Position numbers and translations under genes: made by a program | Origin: Daucus carota subsp. sativus | Taxonomy: Eukaryota; Streptophyta; Magnoliopsida; Apiales; Apiaceae | Length of the DNA: 64,000 nucleotides | NCBI RefSeq assembly: GCF_001625215.2 | Contig: NC_030388.2 | Span: 26,648,558-26,712,557 of the forward strand | Direction: 5' to 3' | Shown: positions 24,473-36,908 of the stretch, piece by piece | Position numbering within the stretch: the stretch's first letter is position 1 | Layout: each line of letters opens with the position of its first letter | Notes under the pieces: generated by a model | Databases searched by the model: none | Seen by the model: the letters and a program-made list of their open reading frames with translations, nothing else | What the model was told of the DNA's origin: nothing

Positions 24473-26105
24473 TCAATTCTCTAGGCCGAAATATTGTTTC
24501 AGAATTTCTTTTGAGGTTTTTGCAAATCCCTCAGACACTGCTTTCATATCCTCGAGTTTATGCAACTCTTTCTTTATCAGATCCACTTTACTCTCAGTAA
24601 GCTGGAGCAAGACACCTGGGTCAGCAACATAAGCCAAGTGGCGTTCAATTTCAGACTTTTCCTTACCGAGTTGCTGATACAGATTCTGGATGCAATTTTT
24701 TTGATCATGCAACCTCTCGCTTGCTATCTTGAATTGCAGCTCCTGAGACTCTTTCAGGGCTTGCAGTGTCTGTTCAACTTTATGTTCAAGTTTCAGGGAC
24801 TCCACCTCAGGATCAAAATCTGTAGATACTTTCTTTGGAGAACCTTGTCTGATATCTACATGCTCCTCCTCGTCTATTGCGGATTGAACTACATGATTTC
24901 CATTATGACAGATCATCACTCCTGTTACAGAGCAGAGCAACAAATGTTAAGTTAAAAAATCAAACCTTCAAGGCAAAATCAAAAATGTTAAGTACAACTG
25001 TTTCTGGAACGAATTTAATTTTATATATAATCAAAGTGGTGCCATGTCATGTGGCCGTACAGAATCCAGAGAGCTGGTTGGTTAGGAACCTACCAAATTG
25101 AAATGAATTTATGAACCCTGTTTCCCAAGTTGGATGCCACTTATTAAATAGAAAGAAAGTTTATACACATATAAATCAATAAGTCATTCAATAATGTTGA
25201 AACTTGAAATGACTGTATATAGAAATATAGCAACGGCATAGGGTTAGAGAAAAGCACCTTGTTTACCTGTTGATCTATCATCCACATTCCAGCCGTTGTC
25301 AAGTACAGGTACAATTTCGAGTCTTGATTCATATTGCTGAGTAAGAAATCAGAATACAGTAGTTATATCGTCAATAACAGAAACCACCAATTTTTCAGTA
25401 AAAAAAAACCTATACTTTTCCCATAGCTATATCAAATACATGCAGCAACCTCTTTGCCGCACTTCTCTGCGAACCTTGCAAAACATGAACCCCCAGATTG
25501 AGAATTTTCTTGATGTCATCATGAGAGCTAATGGATTCACATATTTGTAAGAATTTCTTGACATGTGGAAGCAGATCAGTTCTTCTGTCACAGCACCGAT
25601 AATAATACTCAGCATCCTCCGCTCCTACTGTCCCAGCCATGTTGGATTTCAGACCACATTCTAATATCTTAAAGAGTCACATGCAGGGGCGGATCTAGTA
25701 AGAGGCACGGGGAGACACGTGTCCCCTTAAAAAAAAATTGACAATTTTTCATTGTTCTAATTTTGACAAAATTATGGACTTGCCTCCAAAAAATTTTAAA
25801 ATATATAAGTGTTTTTCAAAAATTGTTTGCTACCCTCCGAGGAAATTACTCCTAGATCCGCCCTGGCCACATGTCCACGATTAATTCTATTTTCTACTAC
25901 ACTGGATTCGCATTTAATAAAGTCATGATTTTCAAAGCAGGATTAACAGTCAATATAGTACGCAGCAGCAATCACTGACAGAATCCCGGTTCACTGCAGC
26001 AGATGCCACAGAAAATATTTGCAGGAGGCTTTCCTGGTTCAGTTAAGCTGCTCCATAGCATGTCTCCAGCCTTGCAACGGCTAGGTTCTTGCTTCGGTTC
26101 AGGAG
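24473..26105 (-). pseudogene. PHD/coiled-coil pseudogene, array copy C
   Basis: The PHD exon homolog (about 26105-25413) is interrupted by a hAT-like MITE at 25684-25865. The 70-nt exon lies near 25340-25265. The last exon, to 24473, is fully open and encodes nearly the same coiled coil and terminus (ILKQYFGLEN) as copy F. The DUF7081-like first exon is absent upstream. The intact last exon makes it the least decayed of the broken copies, but the transposon in the zinc-binding exon should abolish PHD function. Confidence 0.75.
25684..25865. mobile_element. hAT-like MITE in copy C PHD exon
   Basis: The TIRs are CAGGGGCGGATCTAG on the left and CTAGATCCGCCCTG on the right. The 8-mer gtcacatg (25676-25683) and gccacatg (25866-25873) flank it as an 8-bp target duplication, diverged by one base. 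Copy F shows the empty site, gccacatg, once. Confidence 0.85.
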
Positions 26106-26900
26106 GCTATTCAGAAACCGTCATCCAGAAACGGTTCAAGTTTCTATAGATCCGAGCGCTACATCCACTAAGCGATTACTCTTTTTAATAACCGAAGAAA
26201 GATTTTTAAGGTCAATTTGGATTATGAACTAGATTTTAATCATTTCAGGTCATAGTTGCAGAAATAAGAAATTGGAACTAATCGAATTGAAATGTGATCG
26301 GAGATTTATTGAATTAATTGAGGATATATAGTTAAATGGGAGTGTAATCGATAAATTAGTAGATATATTCATTGAGAAGATTTAGATGATCCAGATGCTA
26401 ATTTCTGAATGAATGATGTTTTTGTTAATAATTATACTATTTATTTGGATGATAATAATTTACTAATCTATCATATTAAATATACTAAATTACATGAAAT
26501 TATATTTTGATTGAATGACATTGAAAAACAAGATATACTTATATACAGAGGACATCTATTAGCAATATCATAAGTTTAGTTGACCAAGAAAATCAATCAA
26601 AACAAAAATAACACATATACAAATAATACACAAAGAAAACAAGAAAATCTTAATCTGTACCAGGAATAAAAATGACGTTCGAAGAGAGAAAAAAAATTCC
26701 AAAAACCAGAAGATGTAATCAAGTAAGCCCAAATACAGTGTAATCAAATAATCTTAAGGAGGCATGTCTAGACAGCCCATAAAATCTCATGCTCAGCTAT
26801 TAACGAACGAGCCCTTAAACTCTAACAATGTTGATCCTGGTGCAGGGGTAGCAAAATCCGATACGACCTGAAACCCGGCACGAAACCGACTCGACATTTG
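26106..26900. other. Spacer shared by copies C and E
   Basis: This sequence is repeated almost base for base at about 30570-31265 (shared words caggaggctattcagaaac, aacggttcaagtttctatag and ggaggcatgtc). It is not present upstream of copy F. A short fragment at 26843-26897 (caggggtagcaaaatccgat, gaaacccggcacgaaaccga) resembles the CGGGTC-rich repeat at 59470-59750. No exon is recognised. Confidence 0.6.
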
Positions 26901-27924
26901 CATAGATGAAGAACAAAGTATCCCATTATATATGCATTGCAAAATCTAATGGAAATTCACAATACTAAAAATGTTTTCTGCTAGCTCATTCCCAAATAGT
27001 TAACACATCAACTGAAAAGTTATAAGCAAACAATTATGATGTATATAAAGAAAATTTTCTGGAAAGCCTGGTTCTCAAGGAGCCTCAGTTCTCTAGGCCG
27101 AAATATTGTTTCAGAATTTCTTTTGAGGTTTTTGCAAATCCCTCAGACACTGCTTTCATATCCTCAAGTTTATGTTTTTATCTGATCCACTTTACTCTCA
27201 GTAAGCTGGAGCAAGACATCTGGGTCAGCAACGTAAGCCATGTGGCGTTCGATCTGAGACTTTTCCTTGCCGAGTTGCTGATACAGGTTTTGAATGCAAT
27301 TTTTTTGATTCTGCAACCTCTCTTTTGCTATCTTGAATTCCAGCTCCTGAGATTTTTTCAGAGCTTGCAGTGTCTGTTCAGCACTATATCAAGTTTTAAA
27401 GACTCCACCTCAGGATCAAAATTTGTAGATACTTCCTTTGGAGAACCTTGTCTGATATCTACATGCTCCTCGTCTATTGCAGATTTAACTGCATCATTTC
27501 CATTATGACACATCACTCCTGTTACAGAATAGATCAACAAATGTTAAGTTTAAAAAGCAAACCATCAAGGCAACAAGTCATTTTGACATGACTGTATATA
27601 GAAATATAGCAACAGCACAGGGTATAGAGAAAAGCACCTTGTTTACCTGTTGATCTATCATCCACATTCCAAACGTCGTCAAGTGTAGGTTCAATTCTGA
27701 GCCTTGAATCATATTGCTGAGTAAGAAATCAGAATACAATATTTATATCTTCAAGAACAGAAACCACCATTTTTTCGGTAAAAAACAACCTATACCTTTC
27801 CCATAGCTATTTCAAATATATGCAGCAACCTCTTTGCGGCACTTCTCTGGAACCATGCAAAACACAAACCCCCAGATTGAGAATTTTCTTGATGTCATCA
27901 TGAGAACTAATGGATTCACGTATT

Positions 27925-28020
27925 GTTGAAATATAGCATAATATCCATTTGGGGCCTTCCTCTAACACCTTAAAGTTTGAAATGGACTAACCTTAAGGTT
28001 TTAGATGAATTAGTTCTCAA
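27925..28020. mobile_element. Insertion of about 96 bp in copy D PHD exon
   Basis: It occupies the same site as the insertion in copy B. It is bounded by cacgtatt on the left and cacatatt on the right and starts with gttgaaatatagcataata. Confidence 0.65.
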
Positions 28021-28346
28021 CACATATTTGTAAAAATTTCTTGACATGTGGAAGCAGATCACTTCTTGTGTCGCAGCACCGACAATAGTACTCAGGCATC
28101 AAGAGCTCCTGTTGTCCCAGCCATGTTGGATTTCAGACCACATTCTAATTTCTAGATGGAAAATGCTTCATTTGCAAAAAAATTCATAATATGACATATG
28201 TTAAGTTTTAATTGAAATGAGCTCTCTGTATTCACATAAATAGAACTAATTAAAACACCCCACCTCAATTGCCTCAATTGTCATGTCATTCTGAGCAAAA
28301 TTTATTAAATCCAAGCTTTTCATATGCAGAATTATCAGTCTTGCTA

Positions 28347-28583
28347 TTCCCTCCGTTTCAAAATATAGGTCGCTTACCTTTATGGCACACACTTTTAAGT
28401 CTTTTGATCGCATATCCAAAATCATTATTACTAAAATTTTCATTTTTTTAATTATAATATTAATCATATATTTTTATTCGGAAAAAAATAATTTAACGAT
28501 AATGATTTTAATTATACGGTCAAAGGACTTAGAAGTGCGTGTCAAAAAGTAAAACAAATTTATGTTTTAAAAGAGAGGGAGAG
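28347..28583. mobile_element. Stowaway-like MITE in copy D PHD exon
   Basis: The left end is TTCCCTCCGTTTCAAAATA and the right end GAGAGGGAGAG, with TA on both sides. It sits at the same TA as the MITE in copy B, so one insertion predates the duplication. Confidence 0.8.
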
Positions 28584-28949
28584 TATAGTATGTAGCAGGA
28601 ATCACGACAGCATTGCGGTTCACTGCAGCAAATGCCACAGAAAATAATTGCAGGAGGCTCTCCTGGTTCAGTTACGCTGCAACATAGCTTGTTTCCAGCC
28701 TTGCAACCGCTAGTTGCCTGCTTCTGTTCTAATTTGCGAAGTACAATCTGAAAAAAATACTACTAAATTTGCATTGATGAAGAAAGTATCCCATGATATA
28801 TGCATTGCAAAATCTAATGGAGATGCACAATACTAAAAATGTTTTGCTAGCTCATTTCAAAATAGTTAACACATCTACTGAAAAAGATTTAAGCAAACAA
28901 TTATGTATATAAAGAAAATTTCAGGAAAACCTGGTTCTCAAAGAGCCTC

Positions 28950-30565
28950 AAATCTGTAGGCCCAAGATATTGTGTCAAGATTTCTTTTGAAGTTTTTGCA
29001 AATCCCTCGAACACTGCTTTCATATCCTCGACCTCGAGTTTATGTAATTCCTTTTTTATCTGATCCACTTTACTCTCAATAAGCTGGAGCCCGGGTCAGC
29101 AACATAAGCCAAGTGGTGTTCAATTTCAGACTTTTCCTTGCCGAATTGCTGATACAGATTCTGGATGCAATTATTTTGATCATGCAACCTCTCTTTTGCT
29201 ATCTTGAATTCCAGCTCCTGAGACTTTTTGAGGGCTTGCAGTGTCTGTTCAACTTTATATTCAAGTTTCAAGGACTCCACCTCAGGATCAATATCTGTAG
29301 ATACTTTCTTTGGAGAACCTTGTCTGATATCTACATGCTCCTCGTCTATTGCAGATTTAACTGCATGATTTCCATTATGACACACCATCACTCCTGTTAC
29401 AGAGCAAAAAATGTTAAGTTAAATTATCAAACCTTCAACGCAAGATTAAAAATGTTAAGTACACCTGTTTCTACGTCGATGTTTATTTTATATATAATCA
29501 AGGTGGTGCCATGTCATCTACCCGTAAAGAATTCAGAGAGAGCTGGTTGGTTAGGTACCTACCAAATTGGAATGAATTTATGCTCCCTGTTTCCCAAGTT
29601 GGAGGCCACTTATTAAATAGAAAGAATTAAAGTTTATACACATATAAATCAAAAAGGCATTTAATAATGTTGACATGACTGTATATAGAAATATAGCAAC
29701 AGCATAGGGTATAGAGAAAAGCATCTTGTTTACCTGTTGATTTGTCATTAACATTCCAGCCATTGTCAAGTACAGGCACAATTTCGAGTCTTGAATCATA
29801 TTGCTGAGTAAGAAATCAGAATACAGTAGTTATATCGTCAATAACAGAAACCACCAATTTTTCGGTAAAATATAACCTATACCTTTCCCATGGCTATTTC
29901 AAATACAAGCAGCAACCTCTCTGCGGCACTTCTCTGCGAACCTTGCAAAACATAAACCCCCAGATTGAGAATTTTCTTGATGTCATCATGAGAGCTAATG
30001 GATTCACATATTTGTAAGAATATCTTGACATGTGGAAGCAGATCAGTTCTTGTGTCACAGCACCGACAATAATACTCAGCTCCTATGGTCCCAGCCATGT
30101 TTGATTTCAGACCACATTCTAATATCTAGAAGAGTCACATGCAGGGGCGGATCTAGTAAGAGACACGGAGAGACACGTGTCCCCTTAAATAAATTTTGAC
30201 AATTTTTCATTGTTCTAATTTTGACAAAATTATAGACTTACCTCCAAAAAATTTTAAAATATATAAGTGTTTTCCAAAAATTGTTTGGTGCCCTCCTCCG
30301 AGGAAATTACTCCTAGATCCGCCCTAGCCACATGTCCACGATTAATTCTATTTTCTACTACACTGGATTCACATTTAATAAAGTCATGTTTTCAAAAGCA
30401 GGATTAACAGTCTTGCTATATAGTACGCAGCAGCAATCACTGACAGAATCCCGGTTAACTGCAGCAAATGCCACAGAAAATATTTGCAGGAGGCTTTCCT
30501 GGTTCAGTTAAGCTGCTACATAGCATGTCTCCAGCCTTGCAACGGCTAGGTTCTTGCTTCGGTTC
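28950..30565 (-). pseudogene. PHD/coiled-coil pseudogene, array copy E
   Basis: The PHD exon homolog (about 30565-29884) is interrupted by a hAT-like MITE at 30142-30326. The last exon (29391 leftward) is open until a deletion of about 8 bases after the AYVADPG codons shifts the frame. The 70-nt exon is near 29800-29730. The first exon is absent. It is the sister of copy C, with which it shares the MITE and the flanking spacer. Confidence 0.8.
30142..30326. mobile_element. hAT-like MITE in copy E PHD exon
   Basis: The TIRs are CAGGGGCGGATCTAG and CTAGATCCGCCCTA. The target duplications are gtcacatg (30134-30141) and gccacatg (30327-30334). It is the same element at the same site as in copy C. 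Confidence 0.85.
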
Positions 30566-31484
30566 AGGAGGCTATTCAGAAACAGTCATCCAGAAACGGT
30601 TCAAGTTTCTATAGATCCAAGCGCTACATCCACTAAGCGATTACTCTTTCTAATAACCGAAGAAAGATTTTTAAGGTCACTTTGGATTATGAACTAGATT
30701 TTAATCATTTCAGGTCATAGTTGCAGAAATAAGAAATTAGAACTAATCGAATTGAAATGTGATTGGAGATTTATTGAATAAATTGAGGATATTTAGTTAA
30801 ACGGGAATGTAATCGATAAATTAGTAGATATATTTATTGCGAGAAAGATTTGGATGATCCAGATGCTAATTTCTGAATGAATGATGTTTTTGTTAATAAT
30901 TTACTAATCTATCATCTTAAATATACTAAATTACATGAAATTATATTTTGATTGAATGACATTGAAAAACAAGATATACTTATATACAGAGGACATCTAT
31001 TAGCAATATCAAGTTTAGTTGACCAAGTAAATCAATCAAAACAAAAAAACACATATAGAGTACAGATAATACACAAAGAAAACAAGAACATCTTAATCTG
31101 TACCAGGTAGAATAAAAATGACGTGCGAAGAGAGCAAACAAAAAAATCCAAAAACCAGAAGATGTAATCAAGTAAGCCCAAATACAATGTAATCGAATAA
31201 TCTTAAGGAGGCATGTCGTAGACGAGCCCATAAAATCTCATGTTCAGCTATTAACAAACGAGCCCTTAAGCAAACAATTATGATGTATATAAGAAAAATT
31301 TGCAGATGAAGAACAAAGTATCCCATTATATATGCATTGCAAAATCTAATAGAAATACACAATACTATAAATGTTTTCTGCTAACTCATTCCCAAATAGT
31401 TAACACATCAACTGAAAAGTTATAAGCAAACAATTATGATGTATATAAGAAAAATTTTCAGGAAAGCCTGGTTCTCAAGGAGCC

Positions 31485-34303
31485 TCAGTTCTCTAGGCCG
31501 AAATATTGTTTCAGAATTTCTTTTGAGGTTTTTGCAAATCCCTCAGACACTGCTTTCATATCCTCGAGTTTATGTAATTCCTTGTTTATTTGATCCACTT
31601 TACTCTCAGTAAGCTGGAGCAAGACATCTGGGTCAGCAACGTAAGCCATGTGGCGTTCGATCTGAGACTTTTCCTTGCCGAGTTGCTGATACAGGTTTTG
31701 AATGCAATTTTTTTGATTCTGCAACCTCTCTTTTGCTATCTTGAATTCCAGCTCCTGAGATTCTTTCAGGGCTTGCAGTGTCTGTTCAACTTTATGTTCA
31801 AGTTTCAGGGACTCCACCTCAGGATCAAAATCTGTAGATACTTTCTTTGGAGAACCTTGTCTGATATCTACATGCTCCTCGTCTGTTGCAGATTGAACTA
31901 CATGGTTTCCATTATGACAGATCATCACTCCTGTTACAGAACAGAGCAACAAATGTTAAGTTAAAAAATCAAACCTTCAAGGCAAGATCAAAAATGTTAA
32001 GTACAACTGTTTCTACATCGAATTTTATTTTATATGTAATCAAGGTGGTGCCATGTCATCTACCCGTACAGAATTCAGAGAGAGCTGGTTGGTCAGGTAC
32101 CTACCAAATTGGAATGAATTTATGGCCCCTGTTTCCCAAGTTGGAGGCCACTTATTAAATAGAAAGAATTAAAGTTTATACATATATAAATCAAGAAGTT
32201 ATTCAATAATGTTGACATGACTGTATATAGAAACATAGCAACGCCATAGGGTAGAGAGAAAAGCACCTTGTTGACTTGTTGATCTAACATCCACATTCCA
32301 GTCGTTGTCAAGTACAGGTACAATTTCGAGTCTTGGTTCATATTGCTGAGTAAGAAATCAGAATACAATAGTTATATCGTCAAGAACAGAAACCACCAAT
32401 TTTTCAGTGAAAAATAACCTATACCTTTCCCATTGCTATTTCAAATATGTGCAGCAACCTCTTTGCGGCACTTCTCTGCGAACCATGCAAAACACGAACC
32501 CCCAGATTGAGAATTTTCTTGATGTCATCAAGAGAACTAATGGATTCACATATAGGTATGAATTTCTTCACATGTGGAAGCAGATCAGTTCTTGTGTCAC
32601 AGCGCCGACAATAGTACTCAACATCCAGACCTCCTACTGTCCCAGCCATGTTGGCTTTCAGACCACATTCTAGATGAGCCACATGTCCACAATTAATGCC
32701 ATTTTCTACAGTGGATTCACATCTAATAAAACCGTGATTTTCATAGGCAGGATTAACAGTCTTGCTACATAGTATGCAGCAGCAATCACGGCAGAATTCC
32801 GGTACAGTGCAGCAAATGTCACAGAAATTATTTGCTGGAGGCTTTTCTGGTTCAGTTAAGCTGCTACATAGCTTGTTTCCAGCCTTGCAACTGATAGTAG
32901 CATGCTTCGATTCTGGGCATGTATCTTCTGTATTCAACCAGAAAGCATGAGTGAAAACTTAAGTTTATTGTAGGTATTAGAAAAAGTGGAAGCAATCTAT
33001 GAAAACCTTCATCAATTAATGTCTGATAAGTACAAGCAAACACTTTAGAAATGAATTGGAGTAAAAACTCTCGTGCTGTTAGAATGTAGCAACACAGTTA
33101 TGACACTTGTAATAATGAAGCTTAAGAGATTAACAATGACGGCTAGATCAAGGATCAAGAAAACATTAATCAACAAGTGAAAATGCACTATATATAACCA
33201 AGACAAGTATCATAACCAAATTTAGCATATGTAAATGCATGTAGAAATTAATATCCAAGTCAAGAGAACTTGACATTACTCTCGGAAATAAAAGTGTGTA
33301 GTATAACATTAACAAAAAATATTTATGCAAATCAACCAGCTAAAATAATCAGAAATGAAGTGACTAGTTCTTCTTAGTGAAGACATGTGAGCATTGTAAG
33401 ACATATATAATGACACAAAGGAATTTAGCATGGATGTCTTGTACCAGTCACAAAATATTCAATATCTAACTTTAGTCATCGAAGCTACTTACCAAATTCT
33501 ATAACATATATTAAACATTTTCTATACGTCCAGTTTATTTTACTCTTTCACTTTATAAAGAATCATTGTCTTTGCTTGTCGTTTCAGGAGGTAACATGTC
33601 ATACATGACCTTCTTCGTTAGCAAGCCATCAGTTATTCATTTATTCACATAGTTCAGTTAAAACTTGAGCACCTAGTTACACCACATTTCATGCGTTTAA
33701 ATTTTGAAAGGATATTCTATCTACACAAGACTTTAACGAAAAAGCAATAACAAACAAGTTGATTAAGACTTAAGTATACCTTAAGAAGACTGGCATGTCC
33801 TACAAGAATGGTTCACAGACTCGATAAGTGAATTAGGCACATATCATATCAGTTAACATTGCATCAAAGCTATGTGCACAAGGAGTAGATACAATGTATT
33901 GTCATTAAAATCACATTTGAAACATCAAAGGCGAACCTTTGATATCAGATGGACTTTTGCAGGGAATCCTCCAACTGAACAATTCAAAAAAGGCCTTCAC
34001 ATCCTGACCAGGAAATATTTCGCGAACATACTGTTCAACAGAAACCTTGCTCACAAAACCTCTCCCCCTAGGCTTGGTCTGTAAACGCTCTGGAAGAAAA
34101 AGGTGCCTATCCAAAAAGTATCCACCCGAAGCTATAATCCTCTTGCCCACCTTCCAGCTCCATATATCACCAGGACAAGGCCAATCTGCTGGAGCATAGG
34201 GCAAGCCTTCACCTGACTCATGAGGAGAAACCGGAAATAGACGAAAACCATTAACAGTACTGTCAACAAGGCCTCCCTTCCTTTCTTTCTTGTGCATCTC
34301 CAT
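31485..34303 (-). CDS. DUF7081-like/PHD-finger/coiled-coil protein, array copy F
   Basis: Probable nuclear chromatin-associated protein. Four exons in transcript order join in frame: 34303-33937, 32927-32425, 32345-32276 and 31930-31485, about 461 residues. Exon 1 encodes a plant-specific domain that I match to DUF7081 from memory (GLPYAPADWPCPGDIWSWKVG, FLDRHLFLPERL). Exon 2 is a Cys/His-rich PHD of Oberon type: CDICC, CRDCCCILC, the CGHVAHLECGL core and YYCRRCDTRTDLLPHVKKF. The last exon is a charged coiled coil (VEQTLQALKESQELEFKIA to EILKQYFGLEN). The start at 34303 is the first ATG after a plausible acceptor at 34315-34320. It is the only copy of the array with the first exon and all frames open. 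The target of its PHD is unknown. The single weak point is the exon 3 donor, AA/GTCAAC, where the sister copies have AG/GTAAAC. Confidence 0.8.
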
Positions 34304-34399
34304 ATCTCCAAATCTCTTCCTACAAATATTTAACATTATGAAACAATACGCATACCTTCTTGTATCACTAACAATCACATTAACAAGGACAAAATCCCT

Positions 34400-36335
34400 A
34401 TACTACCGAAGAACAGGGAAGCTAATATTGAATACTATAAGGCTAGAATTAAATTAATACTAGCATTAAAAAGTAATATGGTATGTGCAAACTAACAATG
34501 AAAAATGAGTTCACTGTAGTGCTTAAGTCCTTGCTGATAGAGATGTGAAAATTCATAAAACTTATTCAAACATTGATAAAAATGTAGCATAGAACATACA
34601 TAGAGTGTGTGACATCAAACAATACATTGAACATGTAAAAAAGAAAGTACTGAACTACACTCTATTTAATTTGCAAAAAAAATAAAATACATACAGTCCT
34701 CAAGGCTCCAGGCTCATTTTAGATATGTTTAAAACAACAAATTTAGCCTGGTGAAAAATCGACACTCTACTTAAATTATATCTACACATCTAAGTACACA
34801 AAGTTGCACACAACTAGACTTTAATAACAAATATGACTCTCTTAATTAATAGTTAAAAACATGATTTAATATAATAGAGTAAGTGTTAGAACATTTACCT
34901 GATAAGTGAAATTGGGATTTTAATTCCGGTACCTGCAACCATGGAAAAAAAATCGAATAAGCTCATTTTTATTGAAATGGAACACATTCACCACTACATA
35001 GTTAATAAAATGTTATGCGAAAGTCGGAAATTAAAAGAAAAATTAAAAAGAGAACACAAGTTTATGGAGTTCGGAGTCTTCGGACACTTACAATGTCGAG
35101 TGTTTGTTGTGACTAATCCAATGTGTGTTTTACGGTGGTGGCCAGGTGCATAGCATATATACTACTAGGCGGATGTTTCTAGACATTTCATATATTAGTA
35201 ATTTAATGAGAAATGAGTAACTTTAGAGTATAATTGTAAAAAGTTTGCAATATAATATAATAGAATTATATTTTTGATTAAAATTTCTTGGCATAAGTAT
35301 TTTATATACTTTACCCACCAAAAGTTATGAAATCTTTTTATCATTTAATAGATTAATATACTATGAATAGTTTTCTTTTCATTATCTACTGAATATATAT
35401 CGAATATTAAAAATTTGGTTTGCTATTTGGGCCTGAGTGGGATGCTTGGTTGGGTTGATTTATGAGCCTTTTAAATTTTAACATGTTGGGCCTGTTTATT
35501 GACTTACGATCATGAGTGTTTATATATCTAAAAGGTGGACATTTTCGTTAAAGTATATCTTCATGCATATTTGTTTATAAGATTTATAAAGAGTTTAAAG
35601 TTATTTAATGTGATTATATTACTTCAAAGTCCGAACACGTGGGTTAATTATTTAAAAAAATATTATTAAAATAATTAATATTATTTTAATAAAAATATAT
35701 CATCAATTAATAAATAATAAAATAATAAATACTATAAATTTCTGCGCTTCACACATATAAAATAATATATAATAACAAAAATGTAAATAGTGTTGAACAA
35801 GTCTATAATTAAGAATATATTATGATACTCAAGTGTTAAATTTTTGCATTAAAAATTATATATACACATAATATAAATAAATTTGTATCATTTTTATTGT
35901 ACTCTTAATTGTGAATCTATTTTATAGTTGAAAGTCTTCGTAAAGTATGACTACAATAAGTTCAATTTCACTTTATATTTAGATTAGAAATAAATATAAA
36001 TTCAAATTATTACTCAGCATATGATTTTAATTATATATGCAATTATTTATTCAACAATATTTTATGAAATGCATATTAAAAAATGAAACTTGAGACAATA
36101 TTATAAGACTTTTCCAACCCCAAACTATTCCCAAACCACCTTAAGAGTTCATAGCTAATACTACTTGTAAGTTGTAATAATTTCATTTCACTTAAGATAT
36201 TAAAGATTATCCAAACAGATGTCCAGATCCAGCATATTATTACTATCAGATTTTTTGATCAAATCGCATTCATTATAGATTTTTGATATTCGATCGAATC
36301 GCATTGATTTTAGATTTATAATGAATACAGAATAT
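34400..36335. other. Intergenic: upstream region of copy F and AT-rich DNA
   Basis: The part near 34400-34960 probably contains 5'UTR and promoter of copy F. The remainder is AT-rich without recognisable exons. Confidence 0.4.
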
Positions 36336-36339
36336 ACAG

Positions 36340-36348
36340 TATATATAC
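36340..36348 (+). promoter_or_regulatory. TATA box of the HSP20-like gene
   Basis: TATATATAC lies about 125-135 bp upstream of the ATGs at 36465 and 36474. Its position argues that the upstream in-frame ATG at 36321 is not the translation start. Confidence 0.55.
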
Positions 36349-36464
36349 ATGGCAGTGCTCCAGGTGCACACAAAACAAATAAACATCTTGAAGCTGAACT
36401 CAAAATGATTCTCATAAGCTCTCTGCTATTCCTTTTAATTTCTATCAACTCAAAGTCAAAACAA

Positions 36465-36908
36465 ATGAAGTCAATGAAAGTCCATCCTCTCTCAACCAAG
36501 CGCAACACCACATTTCTCGGGAACCGCGATTCTCCGATTGACCAAACTGCCCCTCGCAAGCTCCGGCGCCTCCCTCACGTCTTCGGGAAGGTTCTCGAAC
36601 TCCCTTTCCCCTCCGACGCTGACGTGGCCGTCGATGAGTCCCCCAATTCCATCAGTTTCGTCGCCGGAATCGAGAATTCCGGGTTCTCCGGTGCCGGAAA
36701 GAGTGTTAGGGCACACGCGGTGGAGATTTACCCGGGGATCACGAAAGTGGTGGTTAGAAATGGGAAAGTTGGGGATTTGTTGGGGGAGAAAATCAGGGAT
36801 GATGTTTGGAGGTGCCGGCTTCCGGCGGCGGCGCTGACGGGATTGGCTACGGCGGCGATTGTTGACGGGGAACTTGTTGTGACCGTGCCGAAGAGCCGGG
36901 GATTTTAG
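36465..36908 (+). CDS. HSP20-like (alpha-crystallin domain) protein
   Basis: A single-exon gene of 147 residues (144 from the ATG at 36474). It resembles the plant-specific HSP20-like superfamily rather than a canonical heat-shock sHSP. Recognisable elements are the basic N-terminus KVHPLSTKRN, RRLPHVFGKVLELPFPSDAD, a beta strand VEIYPGITKVVVRNG, and the C-terminal strand WRCRLPAAALTGLATAAIVDGE followed by LVVTVPKS. The alpha-crystallin GxL motif is replaced by DGELVVTVP, typical of the fold. The frame extends upstream to 36321, but the TATA box at 36340 excludes that start. Coding GC is far higher than in the surrounding AT-rich DNA, normal for an intronless plant gene. The function is unknown; a chaperone role is inferred from the fold only. 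Confidence 0.75.
   Translation: MKSMKVHPLSTKRNTTFLGNRDSPIDQTAPRKLRRLPHVFGKVLELPFPSDADVAVDESPNSISFVAGIENSGFSGAGKSVRAHAVEIYPGITKVVVRNGKVGDLLGEKIRDDVWRCRLPAAALTGLATAAIVDGELVVTVPKSRGF

Larger units (their letters stand above)
27085..28733 (-). pseudogene. PHD/coiled-coil pseudogene, array copy D
   Basis: The PHD exon is split by a Stowaway-like MITE (28347-28583) and an insertion of about 96 bp (27925-28020). The last exon carries the one-base deletion shared with copy A (LDIVLNRH) and a further deletion that removes codons near LHKLEDMK. The 70-nt exon is near 27720-27650. The first exon is absent. It is non-functional. Confidence 0.8.

Noticed and set aside
24560-24955. Plus-strand open frames opposite the coiled-coil exons (also 29113-29616 and 31590-31964)
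   Set aside because: They repeat with every array copy only because the minus-strand coiled-coil exon does; their content is low-complexity Phe/Leu.
34304-34378. Upstream extension of copy F exon 1
   Set aside because: A plausible acceptor (ATTTGTAG) falls inside it and the residues look like translated intron; the ATG at 34303 fits better.
36321-36464. N-terminal extension of the HSP20-like frame
   Set aside because: A TATA box at 36340 lies inside it and the hydrophobic stretch is not typical of the family; the ATG at 36465 or 36474 is preferred.
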